DNA from: Testudinibacter aquarius
GTDB taxonomy: Bacteria > Pseudomonadota > Gammaproteobacteria > Enterobacterales > Pasteurellaceae
DNA length: 64,000 bases
Direction: 5' to 3'
NCBI RefSeq assembly: GCF_004342725.1
Contig: NZ_SMCP01000001.1
Coordinates: forward strand, 186,001-250,000
The notes beneath the pieces are model-generated. The model ran no database searches, was not told the DNA's origin, and saw nothing but the letters and a program-made list of their open reading frames with translations. Below, piece by piece: positions 18,329-27,286 of this stretch (its first letter is position 1; every line of letters starts with the position of its first letter). Position numbers and translations under genes: made by a program.

Positions 18329-19342
18329 TTATTTAGATTTTAAAACACCGGTTCCCATACGTACGGCAATGTTGAAAGCCGCTTCAAATGCCGTAGGAAT
18401 AGCAATATTTTTCCCGTATAAATCAAATGCAGTACCGTGATTTGCGGTTGTAATTGGAATTGGAATACCGCCTTGCACTGTAACACCACGTTCGAAGCCA
18501 AGTAATTTCAAAGCAGTAGAAAATTGGTCATGATACATAGACACAACACCATCAATTTTTAAACGTTCAACTTCATGCATTGTGGTATCTCCTGGGAATG
18601 GACCATATACATCAATACCAAATTCCCTTGCTTTTTCGATACCTGGAGTAATAATTTTAATTTCTTCATCACCAAATACGCCGCCTTCACCACCGTGTGG
18701 ATTAAGCGCTTGTACTGCAATTTTAGGATTTTCAATTCCTGCTTGAACTAATGCTTTGTGCAATAAGCGGACACAATCTACAACGCTTTGGATAGAAAGA
18801 TTCGGTACAATATCTTTAAACGGAATATGTGAAGTAACACGTCCTGCCCAAATATCATCTACTACATTTAATTCACAAACAAAATCATCAAAATTTGTTT
18901 GATCTGCAAACCAATGTAACTCATCCCTATATTGTAAACCGCCTTTATGCATTGCCTGTTTATTCAGCGGAGCAAAGCAAATCGAATGGACATAACCGGC
19001 TTGAGCAAAATCAACAGCTTTTTTTAAGGTTTCTAAAATATATACGCCACTTTGTTCTGTCGCTTTTCCATATTCAAAAGGGAGTGGATGAGAACATTTA
19101 TGTGTGATTAATGCTGGAATACTAGGCTTAAAAGTATAATTAGAGAGTTTATCTTCCGTAATTTCATCATATTCAAATTGAACTTGAGCAATATCCATGC
19201 CTTTATGTAGTTCATCTTTATCTGCGATGATAAGTATATTTGCTTTATTTCTATATTCATGCTGGTTTAATAATTTTGCAACTAGCTCTGGACCTACTCC
19301 CGCAGGATCACCTAAAACTAAAGCTAATGTTGGTTTAATCAT
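18329..19342 (-). CDS. PdxA2-like 4-phospho-tetronate dehydrogenase
   Basis: 337 residues of the PdxA family. LGDPAGVGPEL at residues 10-20, the metal-site motifs ALNPHGGEGGVFG near 211 and MYHDQFSTALK near 270, and GTAFDLYGKNIA near 306 are all present. Housekeeping PdxA acts on 4-hydroxythreonine phosphate in vitamin B6 synthesis. The PdxA2 subgroup oxidises 4-phospho-D-threonate or 4-phospho-D-erythronate, with decarboxylation to dihydroxyacetone phosphate. As first gene of a transport and catabolic operon the PdxA2 role is preferred. The partner DUF1537 kinase is not in the window. GGAG precedes the ATG. Confidence 0.85.
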   Translation of the reverse strand: MIKPTLALVLGDPAGVGPELVAKLLNQHEYRNKANILIIADKDELHKGMDIAQVQFEYDEITEDKLSNYTFKPSIPALITHKCSHPLPFEYGKATEQSGVYILETLKKAVDFAQAGYVHSICFAPLNKQAMHKGGLQYRDELHWFADQTNFDDFVCELNVVDDIWAGRVTSHIPFKDIVPNLSIQSVVDCVRLLHKALVQAGIENPKIAVQALNPHGGEGGVFGDEEIKIITPGIEKAREFGIDVYGPFPGDTTMHEVERLKIDGVVSMYHDQFSTALKLLGFERGVTVQGGIPIPITTANHGTAFDLYGKNIAIPTAFEAAFNIAVRMGTGVLKSK

Positions 19343-19453
19343 GATAATCTCCTAATATTTAGTACAATCGATATGTTATTACCCCAAGCTGATCAAAAGA
19401 ACACTTTGATAACTTTTGATACATGTATTTAAGCAGATACTCCTCATTAAAAA

Positions 19454-19469
19454 TGTGAACTGGATCACA
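19454..19469. promoter_or_regulatory. CRP binding site, perfect consensus arms
   Basis: TGTGA-ACTGGA-TCACA matches both consensus half-sites exactly with the required 6-base spacer. It lies 112 bases upstream of the pdxA2-like ATG and 244 upstream of the second TRAP binding-protein ATG. cAMP-CRP control, hence catabolite repression, is expected for at least one of the divergent units. Confidence 0.85.
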
Positions 19470-19502
19470 AATTATATAAAAATTTATATTTATAATTTTT
19501 TT

Positions 19503-19518
19503 TGTGAGCTAAATCATA
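19503..19518. promoter_or_regulatory. Second CRP-like site
   Basis: TGTGA-GCTAAA-TCATA differs from consensus by one base in the right arm. It lies 49 bases from the perfect site. It could serve the plus-strand TRAP promoter while the other serves the minus-strand operon. Confidence 0.6.
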
Positions 19519-19712
19519 TTCTACAGGCTACAAAATGTGAGACTTACGGAAAAACGTGATCACAATCATATATTCAAAATTTACACAATTGATCATATGA
19601 AATTTTTTTGTTATCGTAATTTTGCTGAATGTTTTTCAATCTTTAAATGAGGGTTTATTAAGTATTTCTATCCTCTCAGATGTAATATTTATATACTAAT
19701 GGGGAGTTTAAT

Positions 19713-20711
19713 ATGAAATTATTTATTTTTAAAAAATCAATCCTTACAGCATCACTAACATTATTTTTAATAAATAATACTCTAGCAAAAGAATTAATTG
19801 TATCAACCACAGCTAGCATTGGATCTATTCAGTATAAAACAACACGGCATTTTGTTGATACTACAAACGATAAATTGTCAAAAATAAAATCAGATTATCA
19901 GCTAAAATTTTTTGGCTCAGGTCAGTTAGGTAATGATAAAGACACACAACAGAAATTAAAGTTGGGTACTATTGATATCGCATTACTTTCCTCAACCTTA
20001 GCGACAAATATTCCACAAATGGCTATTTTTGAACTACCATTTTTAATTACTAATAGAGAAAATTTACATCAACTAGAGTCTGAAGTTTTCTATCCTCTTA
20101 TTGCTCCTGAAATTGAGAAGAAAGGCTATAAAGTTATTGGTCTTTGGGAAAATGGCTTTAGGAATATAACCAACAATACTAAGCCAATAAATAAGCCTGA
20201 AGATCTTAAAGGCTTAAAAATACGAACACCAAGTAGCTCTTGGAGATTAAATATTTTTAAAACATGGGGGGCTAATCCAACCCCACTTCCATTTGGTGAT
20301 GTATTTATTGGTTTGCGAACCGGAGTTATTGATGGTCAAGAAAACCCTTTGACTAATATATATTCAGCAAAATTACAAGAAGTTCAAAAATTTTTAAGTA
20401 TAACTAACCACGTTTACTCTCCTGCATATCTAACTGTTGGATTAAAATCCTATAACAAATTACCAGAAGAAATAAGAAATATTATTGAAGAGAGTGCAAA
20501 ATTATCACAATCATGGAGCTACAAAGAAGCAGAAAGATTAGACTCTGAGTTAGAGTTAAAACTACTAGAAAGTGGAATGATCGTGAATAGAGTTGAAACT
20601 AAATATTTTATAGAGGCAAGTAGACCAATTTATGATGAATTTAAGTCAAAAGTAAAAAATGGAAAGGAAATATTAGAAAGGGCACAAGATATAATGAAAA
20701 AAACAAATTAA
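19713..20711 (+). CDS. Second TRAP transporter substrate-binding protein (DctP)
   Basis: 332 residues with a signal peptide (about 25 residues, ending NTLAKE). DctP landmarks: FRNITNNTK near 149, LKGLKIRTPSSSW near 164 with the carboxylate-binding Arg, and GANPTPLPFGDVFIGLRTGVIDGQENP near 186-212. Overall it parallels the binding protein at 11068 but is clearly diverged. Codon use is very AT-rich (many AAA, ATA, AGA), more so than the opposite operon. Good ribosome site GGGGAG. First gene of a three-gene TRAP unit. Confidence 0.92.
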   Translation: MKLFIFKKSILTASLTLFLINNTLAKELIVSTTASIGSIQYKTTRHFVDTTNDKLSKIKSDYQLKFFGSGQLGNDKDTQQKLKLGTIDIALLSSTLATNIPQMAIFELPFLITNRENLHQLESEVFYPLIAPEIEKKGYKVIGLWENGFRNITNNTKPINKPEDLKGLKIRTPSSSWRLNIFKTWGANPTPLPFGDVFIGLRTGVIDGQENPLTNIYSAKLQEVQKFLSITNHVYSPAYLTVGLKSYNKLPEEIRNIIEESAKLSQSWSYKEAERLDSELELKLLESGMIVNRVETKYFIEASRPIYDEFKSKVKNGKEILERAQDIMKKTN

Positions 20712-20721
20712 GGATAATATT

Positions 20722-21282
20722 ATGGAAAAGTTATTTTTCATGACAAAAAAAATATTAACCATACTTTCAGTTACTATTTTAAGTATGTTATCAATAATTA
20801 TAATCATCTCTATTTTTACTAGATTTATAGGTAAATCACTATACTGGTATGATGAGGTTTCATCCATTCTATTAGCATGGCTAACATTCTATGGGGCTGC
20901 ACTATGTGCTTTAAATCGTAGCCATATGGGTTTTGGAAATTTAGTTGCCTCAATGCCATTAATTTTAAAAAAAATAGTATTTTTTATTAATGAAATTATA
21001 GTAATTAGTTTCTTTATAATTTTGGCCTGGGCTGGATTCCATGTTTTATCTATTTTTGGTGATGAGACATTAACTAGTCTTAATTTTATTTCATTATCCG
21101 TTGCGCAATCAGCCCTTCCAATAGGATGTATTCTATTTATTCTAGCAGAAGTTCTATCGATACCAAAAGCATTTAGCTTTCTTATAATTGGAAAAACTCA
21201 AGATGAGGATGAAATAGAGAAAGCTTTATACGAAGCCAATAATAGCTCTGATATACAAATGGCCAAGGAGAAATTAGAATGA
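20722..21282 (+). CDS. Second TRAP small permease (DctQ)
   Basis: 186 residues with four hydrophobic segments. The family pattern RFIGKSLYWYDEVSSILLAWLTFYG is near residue 34. A hydrophilic tail of about 30 residues extends past the usual end. It follows the binding-protein gene by 10 bases and overlaps the large permease by four bases (ATGA), so the subunits are translationally coupled. Confidence 0.9.
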   Translation: MEKLFFMTKKILTILSVTILSMLSIIIIISIFTRFIGKSLYWYDEVSSILLAWLTFYGAALCALNRSHMGFGNLVASMPLILKKIVFFINEIIVISFFIILAWAGFHVLSIFGDETLTSLNFISLSVAQSALPIGCILFILAEVLSIPKAFSFLIIGKTQDEDEIEKALYEANNSSDIQMAKEKLE

Positions 21283-22559
21283 TTGCACTTTTAGTTCTGG
21301 CTGGTTTGGTTCTGCTTGTAATGATTAATGTTCCGATTGCCGTTGCAATTGGCATTGTATCACTTATAGGAATGCTAATAACCAATAGTTTTGATTCTGT
21401 TTATAATGTCGCATTATCTATTTTTGATGGTGCTTCAAACTTTTCATTACTAGCTATTCCATTATTTATTTTAGCAGGAGCTCTAATGAATACTGGGGGA
21501 ATTTCAGTAAGATTAATTAACTTTGTTAATTCTCTAATTGGATTTATAAGAGGAGGATTAGCTATGGTTAACGTTGGTGTATCCATGATTTTTGCTGAAA
21601 TATCAGGTTCATCAGTTGCAGATGTCGCAGCTCTAGGATCTATTTTAATTCCAGCAATGAAAAAAAGAGGATACTCGGGTAGTTTTTCAGCCGCAGTCAC
21701 CTCATCTTCTGCTTCATTAGCTGTCATTATTCCCCCTTCATTACCGATGATAATTTATGGAGCAATGGCTGATGTATCTATATCTAAATTATTTATTGCT
21801 GGTTTAGCTTCTGGAGGAATAGCATCATTAGGAATGTTTGCTGTTTGTTATTATTATGCTGTAAAATATAATTTACCTAGAGAAGAGAATTTTAGCTTAA
21901 AAAAATTATGTAATGCATTTAAAGATGCATTTTGGGCTCTCACATTACCAGCAATTATTTTAGGAGGAATTATTTCAGGGTTTACGACAGCAACAGAAGC
22001 TGCTGGGCTTGCTGTATTACTAGCACTTATCATCGGATTATTTATTTATAAAGAATTGACTATTTCTTCCATTTATAAGGCCTTAGCTGAAAGCGTCAAT
22101 GGGACGTCTATTGTCATGTTATTAGTGGCAACTTCTGCTGTATTGGGGCTATTCTTAACCGAACAGCAAGTTCCACAACAGATGGCCTCAGCCATTTTAG
22201 ATATTTCTAATAATAAGTATATTGTATTAATGATGCTTAATATTATGTTATTTATTATTGGTATGTTTTTACATGGTGCTGCAGCGATTATTCTCGTAGT
22301 TCCGATAGTAATGCCTTTGATTTCTCAGCTAGGAATAGATCCTGTCCACTTTGGTATTATATTAACTCTAAATATTGCAGTGGGGCAGCAAACTCCTCCG
22401 GTAGCAAGTGTATTAATTACAGCCTCTTCAATTGCCAAAAAAGATATCTGGAGTGTAACAAAAAATAATGTATGGTTTATTACAGTATTATTGTTAACCT
22501 TACTTATGGTGACTTATATACCAGCTATAAGTATAGGAGTTGTAAACTTATTCTATTAA
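21279..22559 (+). CDS. Second TRAP large permease (DctM)
   Basis: 426 residues, about 12 membrane segments. LFILAGALMNTGGISVRLINF near residue 60, SGSSVADVAALGSILIPAMKKRGY near 109 and FTTATEAAGLAVLLAL near 235 are DctM hallmarks. It completes the second TRAP system. A strong terminator built from two uptake sequences follows at 22577, closing the plus-strand side of the island. Confidence 0.93.
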   Translation: MIALLVLAGLVLLVMINVPIAVAIGIVSLIGMLITNSFDSVYNVALSIFDGASNFSLLAIPLFILAGALMNTGGISVRLINFVNSLIGFIRGGLAMVNVGVSMIFAEISGSSVADVAALGSILIPAMKKRGYSGSFSAAVTSSSASLAVIIPPSLPMIIYGAMADVSISKLFIAGLASGGIASLGMFAVCYYYAVKYNLPREENFSLKKLCNAFKDAFWALTLPAIILGGIISGFTTATEAAGLAVLLALIIGLFIYKELTISSIYKALAESVNGTSIVMLLVATSAVLGLFLTEQQVPQQMASAILDISNNKYIVLMMLNIMLFIIGMFLHGAAAIILVVPIVMPLISQLGIDPVHFGIILTLNIAVGQQTPPVASVLITASSIAKKDIWSVTKNNVWFITVLLLTLLMVTYIPAISIGVVNLFY

Positions 22560-22576
22560 CTACATCAGTAATCTAT

Positions 22577-22611
22577 ACCGCACTTTAAATTGATAAAGTG
22601 CGGTGTTTTTT
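22577..22611 (+). terminator. Uptake-sequence hairpin terminator
   Basis: ACCGCACTTT and AAAGTGCGGT form a 10-bp perfect stem with a 9-base loop (22577-22604), followed by GTTTTTTAT. Inverted uptake-signal pairs used as rho-independent terminators are typical of Pasteurellaceae. It ends the TRAP transcript and marks the island border. Confidence 0.9.
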
Positions 22612-22721
22612 ATAATTCCCTAAATTGTGGCATAGTAGCAGCTGTATTAGATTGTTGCTATGCTATAAAATCAATAATGTATGTAGAAAAACAGATCTAA
22701 TTCTCCACAAAAAAAGAAATT

Positions 22722-23687
22722 TTAGAATAAACGATTCGATAATTCTAACCAATCTTCTTTAAATGGCCGCTTCATATTATTGATAGCATCAACAATATCA
22801 TGATGGACTAAGTGCTCATTTTGAATACCAACACAACGTCCAGCCTGACCTTCTAATAATAGATCCACTGCATAAACGCCCATACGAGAACCTAAAATTC
22901 TATCAAAAGCACAAGGTGTCCCACCCCGCTGAATGTGCCCTAAAATAGTTGCTCTAGTTTCAAGGTTAACTCTATCCTCAATTTCTTTAGCAAGTGCATT
23001 AACATCACAAATATGTTCAGTTACTGCAATTAAAGCATGCCGCTTTCCATTTGCAATGCTACGCTCAATTTTTTCAATCAAATCTACTTTATTAAATTGT
23101 TTTTCAGATACAACAATGTATTCACATCCACCAGCAATCGCTGCTGACAGTGTTAAATCGCCGCAATTTCTCCCCATAATTTCAATAATAGAAATCCGAT
23201 GATGAGAGCTAGAAGTATCGCGTAAACGATCAATTGCGGTAACTGCTGTTTCTAGCGCCGTTTGAAAACCAATAGTATAGTCGGTTCCAGCGACATCATT
23301 ATCGATTGTACCTGGAATTCCGATACATGGGAAACCATACTCTTCGGTAATTAACTTGGCCCCCATATAAGAACCATCACCACCAATGACTACCAAAGAA
23401 TCAATGCCATACTGACGTAAATTTTCAACTGCTTTAGCTCGTACCGCTGGATCTTTAAATTCTGGGAAGCGAGCAGAACCAAGCATTGTCCCCCCACGAT
23501 TGATAATGTCAGAAACACTGTAGCGTTCTAATTTTTCTATGTGGTTATGATATAGCCCATAATATCCATCATAAACACCATATACCTCTAATCCTGCATA
23601 TAGTGCAGAACGCACCACGCCGCGAATTGCCGCATTCATACCCGGCGCATCTCCGCCACTGGTTAAAATAGCAACTTTTTGTACCAT
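22722..23687 (-). CDS. pfkA: ATP-dependent 6-phosphofructokinase
   Basis: 321 residues, the standard bacterial PfkA size. [18 protein letters not shown] at 9-26 binds [12 protein letters not shown] near 103 and [16 protein letters not shown] near 124 carry the catalytic Asp, and [11 protein letters not shown] near 161 contacts fructose 6-phosphate. It performs the committed step of glycolysis. It appears monocistronic, with its own upstream spacer of about 165 bases before the next minus-strand gene. Confidence 0.97.
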   Translation of the reverse strand: MVQKVAILTSGGDAPGMNAAIRGVVRSALYAGLEVYGVYDGYYGLYHNHIEKLERYSVSDIINRGGTMLGSARFPEFKDPAVRAKAVENLRQYGIDSLVVIGGDGSYMGAKLITEEYGFPCIGIPGTIDNDVAGTDYTIGFQTALETAVTAIDRLRDTSSSHHRISIIEIMGRNCGDLTLSAAIAGGCEYIVVSEKQFNKVDLIEKIERSIANGKRHALIAVTEHICDVNALAKEIEDRVNLETRATILGHIQRGGTPCAFDRILGSRMGVYAVDLLLEGQAGRCVGIQNEHLVHHDIVDAINNMKRPFKEDWLELSNRLF

Positions 23688-23852
23688 GTTGAGTTACCTT
23701 CTAATTTAATTTAAACGATTAAAATAATTGTGCGTAGAGTACACGATCCCTGAATGACTCTCTATAAAAAAATCATATTTCTGCTATTTTTTTATTGTTT
23801 GTTAACATTTTTACAATCTTATGTCTTGATTTTATGACAAACCGAAAACAGT

Positions 23853-24752
23853 TCATTTTTGCCTTGCCTGCGGCTCTTGCTGCACCACTGAGGTCGGCTC
23901 TTGGTGGATAATAATATCCGACATCGGAAACGCCATCAATAAACGGTTTTCCAGATTATCAGTGATTTGATGTGCTAGCCATAGCGGTAGATGATCGTCC
24001 AATTCTAAATGCAATTGTATAAAACGCACGGCGCCGGAACGACGAGTGCGTAAATCGTGCACACCGATGATATTATTTTGTGCAGAGACAATTTTCCAAA
24101 TCAGCTCAATTTCACTGTCTGGCAAAGCTCGGTCGAGCAGCAGCTGTACCGCGTCTAGCAACATTCTCAGCGCGCTGATTAAAATATATACCGAAATAAT
24201 CAGTGCAAAAATACCATCTGCATACACATAACCAAAGGCACTCAATCCCAATGACAACAACACTGCCACATTCATCAGTAAATCGGTTTGGTAATGTAGT
24301 TGATCCGCCTTAATTGCCGGGCTTTGAGTCTTTTTGATCACATAACGTTGATAGCGGATCAACCCTAAGGTCATCAACAGTGTTACTACGGTTACGGTAA
24401 TCCCCAGACCCGCCGCTTGCAATGGCTGCGGGTTGATCACCCTTTCAACACCTTGCAACAGCAGTAAAATTGCCGAACCCGAAATAAACGCTCCTTGAAT
24501 CAAGGTTGCCAATGATTCCGCTTTGCCGTGACCGAAAGAGTGATTGTCGTCCGCCGGCATCAGCGAAAAACGCAAAATCAACATACTGGTAAACGAGGCC
24601 AGCAAGTCAAGCAATGAATCAATAATCGAGGCAAGCATACTGACCGAACCAGTCTGCCACCATGCCACACTCTTGATTAAAATCAGGCAAAGTGCGGTCG
24701 CCACCGCCAACAATGAAGCTCGGCGCACCAAGCGACTATATTTTTCATACAT
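23853..24752 (-). CDS. fieF: Cation diffusion facilitator metal exporter (FieF-like)
   Basis: 299 residues with six predicted membrane helices followed by a cytoplasmic C-terminal domain. The transport-site acidic residues are visible in IIDSLLDLLASF (two Asp, helix 2), and HYQTDLLMN (His and Asp, helix 5) completes the tetrahedral site of the FieF/YiiP subgroup. SFGHGKAESLATLIQG follows helix 2. It should export Zn2+ or Fe2+ in exchange for protons at the inner membrane. An uptake sequence lies at about 24691. Confidence 0.88.
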   Translation of the reverse strand: MYEKYSRLVRRASLLAVATALCLILIKSVAWWQTGSVSMLASIIDSLLDLLASFTSMLILRFSLMPADDNHSFGHGKAESLATLIQGAFISGSAILLLLQGVERVINPQPLQAAGLGITVTVVTLLMTLGLIRYQRYVIKKTQSPAIKADQLHYQTDLLMNVAVLLSLGLSAFGYVYADGIFALIISVYILISALRMLLDAVQLLLDRALPDSEIELIWKIVSAQNNIIGVHDLRTRRSGAVRFIQLHLELDDHLPLWLAHQITDNLENRLLMAFPMSDIIIHQEPTSVVQQEPQARQK

Positions 24753-24782
24753 AATGGCATTCTATTATTTATTCATGTTCTC

Positions 24783-25370
24783 TTATTCACACTGCCACAA
24801 CCAAGGTTGCTGCTGCAATTTAGACAAATATTGACGAGCATTGGGATAAATTTGGCTGTTCAAAAAAGCCTTCTCATCATTGATTAATTTCGGTTTATTC
24901 TGCGCATAAGCATATTGCAGCTCTAAAAAGCCGCAATCACTGAGATCTCGCCCTTTAGCAACTTCTACCCCCCAATAGTCGTACTGCGCGCTAGGGCGAT
25001 AAATCACGGTAGAATACAGTGTATTATCTTGAATCGACAGATCGGCAATGCTGTTTGTGCTGTGCTGATAACTGCGCTGACGCAACGCCATTCGTTGCTG
25101 TAAATTGATATTCCGTAGATTTTTATCAAAAAACAGAGTTACTTTTTCTCGGCTTAGCGCCCCTTTAGTGCCTGCTTTCGGCTCATAAACATATTTCACC
25201 ATTTCAATAAGATCTACCGTTTTGCCCGGCACAAAGGTTTTGCCGTCTAGCACAACTTCGCTAGCTGGGCGAAAAACCTTGCTGTTATCTGGTAGGGGCG
25301 GTGTTGTGACACTCGGTTTTGTAACACATCCTGCCAACAAAACTACCAATAATAAACTGTAGCGCCACAT
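24783..25370 (-). CDS. Uncharacterised lipoprotein
   Basis: 195 residues from the ATG at 25370. The frame is open further upstream into yaaA, but the sequence MWRYSLLLVVLLAGCVTKPS is a lipoprotein signal with lipobox LAGC, so this start is preferred; GGAAA lies upstream. The mature part is polar with no enzyme motif that I recognise; it has a Cys near the end (SDCGFLELQYAYAQ) and a terminal WLWQCE. The start is 17 bases after the yaaA stop, so the two are probably co-transcribed. Its function is unknown. Confidence 0.75.
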   Translation of the reverse strand: MWRYSLLLVVLLAGCVTKPSVTTPPLPDNSKVFRPASEVVLDGKTFVPGKTVDLIEMVKYVYEPKAGTKGALSREKVTLFFDKNLRNINLQQRMALRQRSYQHSTNSIADLSIQDNTLYSTVIYRPSAQYDYWGVEVAKGRDLSDCGFLELQYAYAQNKPKLINDEKAFLNSQIYPNARQYLSKLQQQPWLWQCE

Positions 25371-25386
25371 ACTGATTTCCTTATTT

Positions 25387-26160
25387 TTATTGTGCATCGC
25401 GCTTGAACACCAACTCATCGGCAGTCGACTGACTTTCATCAAACCAATACCTCCCCAAATCAAAGTTTTTCAGCGCTTCGACGTTGTCGATGCGATGTTG
25501 AATCAAATAGCGGCACATTAAACCACGCGCTTTTTTAGCATAAAAACTGATAATTTTATATTTACCGTTTTTATAATCTAAAAAGATTGGTTTGATAATC
25601 CGTGCGTTTAATTCCGCCGGTTTCACCGCTTTGAAGTATTCATCCGATGCTAAATTAATCAATAGCTTATCCTGTTGTTGATCCAGCGCTGTTTGCAACT
25701 GCTCAGTAATCACACCGCCCCAAAATTCATACAGATTTTTGCCATTAGGATTCGCCAATTTAGTACCCATTTCCAGACGATAAGGCTGCATTAAATCCAA
25801 CGGTTTTAACAAACCGTAAAGCCCCGACAACATCCGCAAGTGTTGTTGCGCATACAAAATATCATCCTGATTTAGTGTTTCTGCTTCCAAACCGGTATAA
25901 ACATCGCCTTTGAACGCATAAATCGCTGCTTTGGCATTGCTCCGGTTATGCTCAATTTGCCAGTCGGCAAACCGAGCAGCATTCAGCCCCGCTAGTTTAT
26001 CACTGATGCTCATCAACGAACCGATCTGTGCCGGAGTCAATTGACGGCAGACCTCAATAAGCTGACGACTATAGTCAGTCAAGCTCGGTTGGGTGAATTC
26101 AAACTGCGGTGTCGTCGCTTGAAAATCGAGGGTTTTCGCCGGGGAAATAATCGCTAACAT
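25387..26160 (-). CDS. yaaA: Peroxide stress protein YaaA
   Basis: 257 residues of the YaaA/DUF328 family. It opens [13 protein letters not shown] and contains [12 protein letters not shown] near residue 85, [28 protein letters not shown] at 107-134 and [14 protein letters not shown] near 201, all characteristic. YaaA lowers intracellular free iron during hydrogen peroxide stress and has a DNA-binding fold. It is followed by the lipoprotein gene on the same strand. Confidence 0.95.
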   Translation of the reverse strand: MLAIISPAKTLDFQATTPQFEFTQPSLTDYSRQLIEVCRQLTPAQIGSLMSISDKLAGLNAARFADWQIEHNRSNAKAAIYAFKGDVYTGLEAETLNQDDILYAQQHLRMLSGLYGLLKPLDLMQPYRLEMGTKLANPNGKNLYEFWGGVITEQLQTALDQQQDKLLINLASDEYFKAVKPAELNARIIKPIFLDYKNGKYKIISFYAKKARGLMCRYLIQHRIDNVEALKNFDLGRYWFDESQSTADELVFKRDAQ

Positions 26161-26252
26161 GGTGCTTCCATCAATAAGTTAAACAGGTTGCGATTGTAAC
26201 AAAACTTGCATAATTTCTCTAATGGCTTTCAACTGTTCGTACAATTGGCCAT

Positions 26253-26930
26253 TTAACTATCTAGCGTCAAAGGCAAACACCAGTCAACCGCACTTTGCCC
26301 CTGCTGCTGCAAATAGGTATTCGCTTGAGAAAAATGGCGACAGCCGAGAAAACCGCGATAAGCCGACAACGGCGACGGATGCGGCGCTGTTAACACCAGA
26401 TGACGCTGACGATCGATAATCCGCCCTTTTTTCTGGGCATGGCTGCCCCACAACAAAAAGACCAGATGCTCGCGCTGTTGGTTCAACTGAGCGATTACTT
26501 TGTCGGTAAAGGTTTCCCAACCAAAATCCGCATGCGAATGTGCCTGCCCACGTTCTACCGTCAGCACCGTATTCAGCAACAACACCCCCTGTGCAGCCCA
26601 AGCGGCTAAATAGCCGTGTTGGGGAATGCGAAAGCCATCAATATCGCTCTCCAACTCTTTATACATATTCAGCAAAGACGGCGGCGGCGCAATGCCTGCT
26701 TTCACCGAAAAAGCCAGCCCATGTGCCTGATTCGGCCCGTGATAAGGATCTTGCCCCAAGATCACGACCTTCACTTGATCAAACTCGGTCAAACGAAAAG
26801 CGGTGAACACTTCATCGTGTGGTGGATAAACGGTTTTACCGCTCTTTTTGGCTTGCTCGACCCGCTCAAGAATCTGCAAAAAATAAGCCTGTTTTTTTTC
26901 CTCGCCGATCGCTTCTGTCCATGTTTTCAT
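26253..26930 (-). CDS. ung: Uracil-DNA glycosylase
   Basis: 225 residues from the ATG at 26930; the codon before it is GTG. Family 1 motifs: [18 protein letters not shown] at about 60-77 (water-activating Asp), [10 protein letters not shown] near 119, [12 protein letters not shown] near 158 and [13 protein letters not shown] near 182 (catalytic His loop). It removes uracil from DNA at the start of base-excision repair. An uptake sequence is at about 26288 in the 3' part. Confidence 0.96.
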   Translation of the reverse strand: MKTWTEAIGEEKKQAYFLQILERVEQAKKSGKTVYPPHDEVFTAFRLTEFDQVKVVILGQDPYHGPNQAHGLAFSVKAGIAPPPSLLNMYKELESDIDGFRIPQHGYLAAWAAQGVLLLNTVLTVERGQAHSHADFGWETFTDKVIAQLNQQREHLVFLLWGSHAQKKGRIIDRQRHLVLTAPHPSPLSAYRGFLGCRHFSQANTYLQQQGQSAVDWCLPLTLDS

Positions 26931-27142
26931 CACTATTTTTCTACCTTATCTTGATTCCGGTGATTCAGTTAAACAAAATTATAGAATAAAGATCGGCAAA
27001 AAGCCTAATGCGGATTTCCTCTGTGTCCAACGAGTAGGTATCAAAATACTATTTCCGCTAAATTTAAAATAATAAATGTTATTATTATGTAAACAATAAA
27101 TAAATATAACGTTAACACAAGAGAATTAATTTTTTCATTTTT

Positions 27143-27199
27143 TTGATGCAGGTCAAATAAATCAATTTGACAAAAAAATAATCAGTTGATCTCGGTTAA
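27143..27199 (+). promoter_or_regulatory. Two FNR-like boxes upstream of grcA
   Basis: TTGAT-GCAG-GTCAA (27143-27156) and TTGAT-CTCG-GTTAA (27186-27199) match the FNR consensus TTGAT-N4-ATCAA with one and two mismatches. They lie 131 and 88 bases before the grcA ATG, in an otherwise AT-rich 356-base spacer with no gene. Anaerobic induction is expected for grcA, as in E. coli. Confidence 0.6.
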
Positions 27200-27286
27200 T
27201 TCTCCCTAAAAATATTTGAAAACTTAAACAATAGTGATAAAATTCTGAGCAATTACTTAATCCCTCATATTTATTGGAGCTATATC

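Larger units (their letters stand above)
19343..19712. promoter_or_regulatory. Shared divergent regulatory region of the catabolic island
   Basis: 370 AT-rich bases separate the 13-gene minus-strand operon from the plus-strand TRAP genes, with no coding sequence. It holds two CRP-like sites and three TGATCA-centred palindromes, at 19390-19395, 19556-19563 (GTGATCAC) and 19590-19595. These are candidate operators for the SorC regulator encoded at 12578. GGGGAG (about 19700) is the ribosome site for the gene at 19713. Start points cannot be read from sequence. Confidence 0.75.

Noticed and set aside
18329-19342. Vitamin B6 biosynthesis PdxA
   Set aside because: Motifs are shared by PdxA and PdxA2. 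The operon with transporters, DhaKL and a SorC regulator favours the catabolic PdxA2 role, though sequence alone does not exclude PdxA.
22577-22611. Attachment site at the island end
   Set aside because: The inverted uptake pair followed by T tract is a terminator. No matching direct repeat was seen near 7464, and no integrase lies within the island.
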